A stretch of DNA of 64,000 bases from Steinernema hermaphroditum (taxonomy: Eukaryota > Nematoda > Chromadorea > Rhabditida > Steinernematidae): contig CM059621.1 of assembly GCA_030435675.1 (NCBI GenBank), positions 17,422,001 to 17,486,000 on the forward strand, given 5' to 3'. The notes beneath the pieces are model-generated. The model saw nothing but the letters and a program-made list of their open reading frames with translations, searched no databases and was not told where the DNA came from. Position 1 is the first letter of the stretch; each line of letters begins with the position of its first letter. Below, piece after piece: positions 56,023 to 64,000 of the stretch. The translations under genes were made by a program, and so were the position numbers.

Positions 56023-57487
56023 CGGCGACTACGGCTGCCCGCCTGAAAAAAAAAACAATATAGATCAAGGCAAAGGAATCGTTGAAAAAACGAAAAAAAA
56101 AACGTTGACGGTGTCGCGCATTCGGGGCCGGATTATTGCACAAAAACAACGCATAAGAGCAATATCTCTAAGACGAAGAATACTTATACCGCAGCTTATT
56201 TATAGAACTTGCATGAGTTCCCAGTTCTTGACATGATAATCCCATCTTTCGGAAGATTCACACAAGTTCTGATTACACAAATCAGAGTGAAGATAAGCAA
56301 AGAGGACCGTTTAACCAGCTGGAGATCAAAAATGACAACACTGTGTGCTTCATTAGCGACTTTGGCAAGTGTCCAATGACCGGAGATTCTCAGCTGGAGG
56401 CGTTGTCAGTCACCGCATGACTAAATCGAGCTTGAAATGCCGACAAATGTACAGTTCCCGAGGAATGACCACAGACAACGCTTTCGTACGGCGCCAAAAA
56501 GCGCAAAAAGAAAAGAAGAATGCGAAATTAAAGAGAAAAAACAAACAAAAAGAGCGATTTTTCAGAGACCCCTTGAAGTGTAATAAGAACAGAACAAACA
56601 GCAAACGACATTCACTGTGTGTGGCAAATTGACAACCTTCAGAGAAAACTGTAAACCCAGCGGCTCAGAATCTGTGGCGACGACAGCGTCGAGCGAGATG
56701 ATCGAATTGAACAACGTGTCCTCCCCGGTCCGATCAATTCCTGTGTGTGTGTATGCGCGACTGTCCGAACAGTCGAATTTTAAGATGTGCAATCGATGTG
56801 CTGTCTGCCCCGCTGTCGATGTGTCTCGACGACATCGACGTCGCCGTCCACAGCCGCAAAACGCGACAGCGGACTACTGTAGTGCGCAATTTCGCGGCAA
56901 GAGGAGCGGCAACTTCTAGTCGCCAGCTTCGCCGCTTATCTTCGGCTTTCGTCTCGGCCGACGCCGCAGGAATCGCCGAACAACATAAACAAAAAAACAG
57001 ATCGCTTTGCAAGATTGCACACACTCAAGTGGACGTCGACATTCGACACCCTCGGGTCACGGCACTCCCTCGGCTTCATCGCACCACAACAACAGATGGG
57101 CGTCGCTTTCGCGCGCCGTCCCTGAGGCGGTAATTGACCAGCAGAATGACCATCACGTGTGTTAGGCGTGCGCCTAGGTGCCTCGCCGGCGCCGCGAGAA
57201 AGTCTTCACTCGTTGTTGTTTATTTTTCATTACAGCGAAGACGTTTTTTTCGCTGTTCGCTGCCTTCTCGGTTCTTCGGAGCAAAGTCCGCCGCGTATCG
57301 GCGAAGAAACGGCGAAGAAGTCACGCCACAAGATCGCCGAGATGCCGTGATTCAGTTCGAATTCCTTCTGCGCCAACCGCTCGTTGCCCCCGTGCCTCGC
57401 CGTACACTTTTTATAGCGCGCCTCGCTTTCCTTTTGTCTTCTTTTTCACGAACACGGACTGCTTCAGGAGGCGCCCGCTTCGATGAG
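56023..57487. promoter_or_regulatory. Divergent upstream region of SEC16 and the co-SMAD
   Basis: About 1.47 kb between opposed start codons. Open frames at 56617-56919 and 57134-57487 have no domain. The latter runs in frame into the co-SMAD ATG but is very Arg/Phe-rich and looks like 5' UTR. Confidence 0.45.
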
Positions 57488-60400
57488 ATGAATTACGCGA
57501 CTGGTGGCCAGGCTGTGGAGACCGGCGGCGGCTACGGCGCCATGAATGTAGCACCACCGATGCCGACGCCGACCAGCGCCGATCCCTGCACGACGATCTC
57601 GCACTTCTTGATGAAGTTCAACGTGGTAAGCATTCCAAGAGTCGCAGTAGCGTGTGACACGCTTGTTCGCAACGTCTCAGCTGTGCAGAAATGTTGTTTC
57701 CTTGGCACTTGGCGTTCGCAACTAGCGTGGGAACGTGCGAAAGATTCGTAGTTCAGGTTTTTGACGGCAAAACAAGAATTTCACTCTATTTTTGCGACGC
57801 GATCGATCAAACTCCTTCTTACGGTTTTATTTACACGTCCGAAGAGCACTCGCTCTCCAACAAACAATTCGATTTATTCAACGCTATTACAAATGAATCC
57901 TTCATCCGATGACCTCTTGTGTCCAAAAACCATCGAAAACTGACAGCTGCAGGTTTCACAAATACACTATTCAGTTCCAAATTTATCAAGGCAATCCATG
58001 TGCTTTGAGCATTCTCGAGGATTTCCTCCTTCCCGTAAACAAGATGTTTTTCGTCTTGGGTTATTTATACGCTCATAATTACACACGGGACTTCCCAAGA
58101 GAGCAATTAGCAAGATTACGGTACTTCTTCCTTTCACATTTCATATGCGGAATAGGAGCGCCGAAAGGATGAGTCATCTCATCGCAACTCATCAAAGGTG
58201 AAAAGCGAGCAAGAATGCTGTAGATCGCTTAAATGTCAGCGGAATTCTTAGATTTATTAAAGGCCTCTTTTTTGTGGTATGCTAGAAACTACGGTATTTT
58301 TGGTGCTGGAACAAATAAAAGTGAAAGGAAGATGACTGATGATCAAACATGTCACCCGGTGGGAGAAGTGTTAAGCGGCATTGCCCTTAACCGGATGCAC
58401 GAAGTTCTCCTAGGGTCAGCAAAATTAGTTATTCTGCACAAAATCATGACACTGAATTCTTTTTCTTGTAAGTGAGTGACCAAAGACGGCCTTTTGGATG
58501 GATACATCTCATATAGTCTACAACAGTAGACAAACAGTCTACCCCAGTGGTCTAGTGGCCTCCATAATATAGTGGCGCTGAACCAGCCTCTTGCAGAATG
58601 TCTGTGCGGCTCATTGCGATCTCTTTTGATTTGTAAACTGGGCGGGCTCGGTTCAACGCCGGCCCGATTCCCTATTGAAAAAATAAAAAAAGTCTTCGAT
58701 GCGAACGCTGTGGATTTGGAAAACATTTATGGTGGTCGATGATACGATCAAATCTAAGTTTTTACTAGTTTGAACACACAGCGTTAAGGGGACACTAGAA
58801 GGGCATATTTTTTTATATTAATCCTTTACTAAGGCTGCGGCTGTTTTGTCCTGGATTTCGAAGTGATGTTGTAACTTGCCGGTCGTAAGAAATAGTGTTT
58901 TAGAAGCCGTCGAAATATTTGTAGTTTAGATTAAAAAAATTGGTAACGTACATGAGAATTGAGACAATGTAAGGGATCAAAGGTCACGAAGAAGACCGAC
59001 CTTTCCTATCGGTCCTTTTTCTGTATCTTATCGCATTGGAGGCCAGACCCCACTGATCAAATTCTCACAGTAAAAAATAAAAACGATGGTAGGTGCCCTG
59101 AAGTGTTTGAAGACAAGTTACAAGGACAACTCAGCCATAAAGATCCACTTTCTGATTCCAATTCTGATATATGTCGTATAAAATAGAGACCAAAATAGCA
59201 ACAACGAAATTACATATGTAAAGTATAAAAAGCGGAAAATGGCCATGGCTTCTCATGGCCATGGCTATTATCACAGAAATAATCGTAATTTTCGAGCCGT
59301 TTTCGTAGACGGCTCTTGCACACAGTGGTCGTTTTACCTTTTGCACGGATTGCTTTTTGCGGTTGTATTTGAAGAGTGAATCATCGGCGATCGAAAGGAA
59401 ACGTTGAGCAAACTCTAAAGGGTTGAGAAGTCGATTTCGGAATCGTTGCGCGACGAACCTGGAAAACAAATTTTTGATTTTTTTGGTCATGCTACAGTGA
59501 CTCAGAGTCAGAGGAGTAGGTACATATAAAACATGGATAGCGGCGGGACTATCTTCATGGACAGCAATGTCTTTAATTTCCTTTATTTTGTTCGCAATTT
59601 TCACCATTGATGGATGGTCATCACCATGGGGTGGCGTGGACAGCCAATGAATGACTACATATGGATGGTCCTGGACAGTCCTTGAAAAATCGAAAAACCG
59701 ATTTCATGTGTTCAGTGACCTCGAAAACAGGGACATACAAGGCAAAACACAAGACCAAAGGCCAAAAATTTGTGATAAAATATTTGTGAATATCCTTCAA
59801 TCACTTAAACCGTATTCATTTTCGGAGTCAAATCCACAGATTGTCGGGTTCGAGTTTTCGGGTCGGATACCCGAAATTTAGGCTTCGAGTTCCGCTTAGG
59901 CTATCCGGACAACTCTGCCAAGGACACATCCGTGTCCACAGATATTGTATCGTCAGGGCTAAACGTCGCCATTATTAATAAGACTAAAAATCAAAAAATA
60001 TTCTCCTCATAGAACAGAGCAAAAGAGAATAAAACAAAAATCGCTCAATGGCGCCAACTGAAATGCGTCACCGTTTCAGTCGCCCGAAGAGGAGTTCTCG
60101 AAGAAGGCGATCGACAGCCTCATCAAGAAGCTAAAAGACAAACGGGAGGAATTGGATTATCTCATAGTAGCGGTGTCGTCGCGAGGCACGAGCCCCTCTA
60201 AATGTGTGAATATCCCGCGGACGCTCGACGGCCGACTGCAAGTAAGCGAAGTTTTTGCTGTGCACGCCTAACACTCATCGCCGTCATCGTTGTCATAGGT
60301 CGCCGGGCGGAAGGGCTTCCCGCACGTCGTCTATTCGCGCATTTTCCGATACTCCGACCTCCATAAAAATGAACTCAAACATCTGCCACTCTGCGAGAAC

Positions 60401-63400
60401 GCATTCGACCTCAAATGCGAGTCGGTAAGCCTGTAATTGCTGTCCGTGACCGTAATAGCCGTGGCGATCTGTTTGAAAACTTGCTATTATCTTCGGGTTT
60501 GAAGGCAGTTAAAACAGGTGATGCCGATCGAGTCCGAAATCCAAACGAGTCAGAGTCCGGACTCGCCGGCATCTCTGTTGCAAACATAGAGTTTCTACCC
60601 TAGACAATGATGTCGAAGCCGAGATTGGCAAAACCATATGAAAGTCAGGTGAATTGAGTCAGTCAGCCACACAAACTGACAGACGCTAAAATGACACAAA
60701 TGCCCTAAAAATCATCAAAGGGTCCTCCTCAGTGATAATATAGTGCGACGCATAATGACATCCTTTCAATGACATCCAAATCTGCACGTGTGCACCCTTG
60801 AGATGCGCTGTCATTTTTATTGGGTTGCGACATTCCAGCAGCATGATTTGAAGGTTATTCAATTTTTGTTCCTACAGTATGATTTGCCGAACTTTGGGTT
60901 GAGATTACATTTACCGTTTGTGAATCCATATGCAACATATCACAGCTTATCCTAAACACTAATGCCGCCCTCTAGGTGTGTATCAACCCGTACCACTACG
61001 AAAGAGTACCTCAAGGAGCTCTAGCCGGGAGCGCTCTGCTCAACATGCCCAACTTGAACCTGGAAGCGGCCGCCGCTGCGATGATGTCGCCAGGCATGAA
61101 GGACAAGCCCGACCATCGTGGACATGTAAATAACGTCCAGCAACCGTAGTCGAAACACTCGAAAAACCGATAATGAACTGTGCTTTCAGATATGGATATC
61201 CACCTCCCTACGACCACGGCAACCATCACCACCATATGCCCCCTCGGAGCGGTCACCAACTCCATCATCCAGCACATTCCGCCCACGTCGCAGCCATGCA
61301 GCCTGGTCCTTCTTCCAGTCAGCCGACAATGCACCCAAGAGGCCAAGGGAGCTCGTATCATGATTGTAAGTGGGAAAGGACCTTAGTTTGTGGGACACTT
61401 GACTCCTTACCATTATTTTCAGTAATGAGGCTAATTTGAGTCGTTCTTCTAACAAATTTTCTAGAACTCGGAAAATGCATTTTTGGCATCTTTATATCAG
61501 GGCATTTTTAAAACTCCAGCAATCTGCTGTCAATAGTACAAATCATTCTTTGAAACTTTTCACTTTGAAAATACGCAGAAATTCGAAATTTACCATAAAA
61601 AAGAATCAGATGAAGTATACAAAGGGAATCAAATAACTCTGCGAGCGGAAACACACCAAACACACATAGAATCGGTGCTTTTATTCACGGTAGACATTTG
61701 GTGGTTCCCAACGGTATAGAGGCAATGAACCGTTCCCCTTCAGACTATATGTGTGGCTCATTGCAAACGCGCTTGATGTGTAAACTGTGGGTTGGTTCAT
61801 ATCCTTATTTTGTCTGCTGTCTGAAAGCGACCGCCCCTCGAATGACCGTACTCGTGTGGACACCACACAAAAACCAAAGGATCGTGAACTGGCATCCTTC
61901 AGCGTTACAATGCAAAACCCCCACTTAACTCATGTCGATCTTTTAAAATCGCTGCCCGCGTCCCATTTTCCCGAATGATCCCTCATACATCCCACATTCC
62001 AACGTACATCTACGTGATTTCAGCGATAAAGCAACTGCTGGAAGCTCCGGACGAATTGCCACCCGACTGGCGACCCATGCCACAAATGGACACTCCGGTG
62101 GTGACGCCCCAGGGAGACCTGAGCCACGGCATGACTAGCCCTTACGGCAACTTCTTCGACGCCTCTGGAGCGCCACCTATGGCTGCCATGAATCCGTACT
62201 ACAATCCGCACGCCTATCAGCAGATGCCCATGTACGACCCGACAGGGATGATGCCACACGGCATGCCGCCCATGATGCACCCACACGACGACCCGGTCCT
62301 CTTCATGAGCCCATCGGAGATCACACAGATGAGTGAGATAAAACACAGCAGAACAATGGGTAACTCCTTGATTTAGACCTTCTGGACGTCTCTCCAGGCA
62401 ACCACATGACCCCGATGTCCCAAGCCCCGATGTCTCAAGGCCAGCAAGCACAGCCACAACAACAACGCACGCCCACTGCCGACTCGTCTCTGGATGTCTT
62501 GACCAACGAGATGTCCAGCAACATGTCCCTCAAGAATATGACGCCCAAGCCAAAGCAAGAACCTCTCAGCCCGGAGCAGATGGTGATCACGCCGCAGATG
62601 ACTCCTCAAGCGCCTCAACCTCAAATGAACCATGTCAACCACGCAAATCAGCCGATTCTTCCAGGACCTTCCATGCAGCCCGGGCCGTCCAATGCGGCTT
62701 CTGGGTCCAGAGCGTCCTGTAGCTATAACCATCGCGAAGTGAAGCGCGTTAAGAGCGAGGACCTCAGCCGACCCTCGACAAGCGGCGTTGCCGCTACCGT
62801 ATCCCCGACGAATCCTTTCGCCCTAAAGGTGCGGCCATCCGACACCAGTGCCCAGGCACAGTTCCCCGAGCTATACGGTAGTCGGCGGAACCGGAATACC
62901 AACTACCAGCACACATCTCTGACCACCGATCAGCCGCAGCAGGAAGACGACGACGAAGATCCGCTATTGAGGGAGTTCCAGCGACAGTACTCCGTGGATC
63001 TGGGGCCAGGAGAAGCGCCGCTTTCCAATTTAGAGGGTTCGAACCTGTTTTATACATCTCATTTACATAGATATGCTTTAGTGCCTCCCAGCTGGGCGAC
63101 TATAAGATATTACGAGTTCGACGAAATGGTCGGAACGTCGTACGAGGCGAAGACGAACGAAGTGTTTGTGGACGGGGGTCTCAATCCGGATCATAAATAC
63201 CGCTTTTGTCTTGGAGCGATTTCGAGCACCGTGCGGAACGACATATCGGAGAATGTCAGGTAAGGAGGAGCACTAGCCTGGGGCTTTTTGCAGTTAGAGA
63301 GACCCGGTCATGCATAAAAAAAAGTGTTTTAAAAGTTCAGAAAATTTGTGTCCCTTGTTTTCAAGCTGGCGATGATAAAATCCGGTCGTTGTTTTTGAGG

Positions 63401-64000
63401 TCGCTGAGCATGGGATCGTTGCAGTTAGAGCATGTTTCGACAGATAATAATAGCAAAATTTCTCTCCACTGCCCCTTTTTGCAGTTAAAGGGACCCGGTC
63501 ATGTACAAAATCTCCCTCGACTACTCTCTTAAACTTAAATGAGTACTGGTAATCGCCAACTTTCAGGCACAATATCGGAAAAGGCATTCGACTCCACTTG
63601 CAGGGAGAGGGAAACGTTTGGATAACAAACCTATCGAGGAACCCGGTTTTTGTGCACAGCTACTACATTGACAAGACCAATCAAGAGAACACTACGCGGA
63701 ATATCGCTAGGGTGCATCCATTGGCTTACGCTCAGGTAGCGTTTTGTCTCTTTGGCGGAGAGTCTTGTCACTACGCATATTTGAGATCCACATTTTCAGA
63801 TCTTCGACCTGAAGGACTGCTACGACCAGATCCGGAACCAGGACATGTTGAAGCAAATAGGCACCGCCTACCAAGAAGGAGTTCTCACTTTGGACAGGGC
63901 GCTCGAACTGAGCCAAGTGACCGAGGCCGAACTGCAGAGGGTAGCCCTAGTGCTCAATCTCGAAAATAACGATCCCTTTAGTCCGCCGCCATCAACGTCG
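57488..64000 (+). CDS. Co-SMAD (SMAD4 family), 3' end outside the window
   Basis: Common-mediator SMAD of TGF-beta/BMP signalling; partners with receptor SMADs in the nucleus (nematode SMA-4/DAF-3 class). Traced exons: 57488-57625, 60080-60241, 60299-60424, 60976-61125, 61190-61365, 62024-62332, 62398-63259, 63567-63735 and 63800 onward. The MH1 domain is spread over exons 1-4: [87 protein letters not shown] and [11 protein letters not shown]. The hairpin and Zn ligands are typical of SMAD4. The linker is His/Met/Pro/Gln-rich. MH2 has [47 protein letters not shown] and VFVHSYYID. Exons 1 and 2 are separated by a 2.45 kb intron. The exon 4-5 junction does not join in frame with the best donor. 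I cannot tell the SMA-4 from the DAF-3 orthologue. Confidence 0.9.
58601..58671 (+). repeat. tRNA-derived SINE-like fragment
   Basis: Ordered words TGTGCGGCTCATTGC, TTGATTTGTAAACTGG and GGTTCAACGCCGGCCC, as in the copies at 8787, 31867 and 61748. Lies in intron 1 of the co-SMAD gene. Confidence 0.5.
61748..61804 (+). repeat. tRNA-derived SINE-like fragment
   Basis: Reads ATGTGTGGCTCATTGC, AACGCGCTTGATGTGTAAAC and GGGTTGGTTCATATCC, matching the other three copies. Lies in the intron between co-SMAD exons 5 and 6. Confidence 0.5.
63290..63510 (+). repeat. Short direct duplications inside a co-SMAD intron
   Basis: TTTTTGCAGTTAGAGAGACC with CGGTCATGCA (63286-63315) recurs as TTTTTGCAGTTAAAGGGACC with CGGTCATGTA (63476-63505). 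A shorter GTTGCAGTTAGAGCATG lies at 63419-63435. Each unit carries a TTGCAG that could act as a false splice acceptor. Confidence 0.6.

Noticed and set aside
57134..57487. In-frame N-terminal extension of the co-SMAD ORF
   Set aside because: Arg/Phe/Ser-rich with no SMAD similarity; SMAD4 proteins start shortly before MH1, so the ATG at 57488 is preferred.
1..64000. CRISPR arrays, bacterial operons or horizontally acquired bacterial genes
   Set aside because: No regularly spaced repeats; genes have eukaryotic introns and nematode families throughout.

Overview
The window looks like a piece of a rhabditid nematode nuclear genome, related to Caenorhabditis but not a sequence I can place to species. 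Evidence: a complete major sperm protein gene, two members of the nematode-expanded NRF-6 acyltransferase family, an END/ELT-type GATA factor, cis introns of about 41-51 bp with TTTCAG acceptors, TTTCAG-like acceptors directly before several start codons (as expected for spliced-leader trans-splicing), and short-intron multi-exon genes on both strands.

Layout. Positions 1-10100 are gene-poor: the last 41 codons of one gene, an isolated homeodomain-like helix, three tRNA genes and small repeats. RPB11 (RNA polymerase II) sits at 10.1-10.5 kb, followed by a decayed mariner element inserted in a duplicated repeat, a small unknown gene and an unknown six-exon membrane protein (13.4-15.8 kb, minus). 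Positions 16.5-30.3 kb hold TA-flanked MITEs (two loci contain a tRNA-Lys) and two tandem NRF-6-like genes (minus). Positions 30.5-35.6 kb hold ERGIC3/ERV46, a tail-anchored coiled-coil protein, a foldback element and a divergent histone H3 gene with a histone stem-loop (all genes minus). Then come an acidic protein built from small exons (36.5-37.9 kb), MSP (38.2-38.5 kb), the forkhead-TBP fusion (39.1-40.7 kb, plus), 2-oxoglutarate dehydrogenase E1 (41.2-44.5 kb, plus), a GATA factor whose zinc finger is split by a repeat-filled intron (45.3-47.8 kb, plus), SECp43/TRNAU1AP (47.9-49.0 kb, minus), SEC16 (49.4-56.0 kb, minus) and a co-SMAD running off the right edge (57.5-64.0 kb, plus).

The most unusual item is the single ORF at 39070-40713. 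It carries an N-terminal forkhead-like winged helix and, in the same frame, both repeats of a TATA-binding-protein saddle. I know of no described protein with this architecture. It is divergently paired with the sperm-protein gene. Second in interest are a GATA zinc finger whose two Cys pairs are about 1.8 kb apart across a 1.27 kb foldback, a histone H3 with an altered tail, and a TA-flanked element that contains a tRNA-Lys gene.

The genes do not form one pathway; this is ordinary eukaryotic gene order. The same-strand neighbours SEC16/SECp43 (391 bp apart) and coiled-coil/ERGIC3 (371 bp apart) could be operonic, but the spacing is long. SEC16 and the co-SMAD diverge from a shared 1.47 kb upstream region. 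All identifications come from reading translations by eye; no database search was possible.
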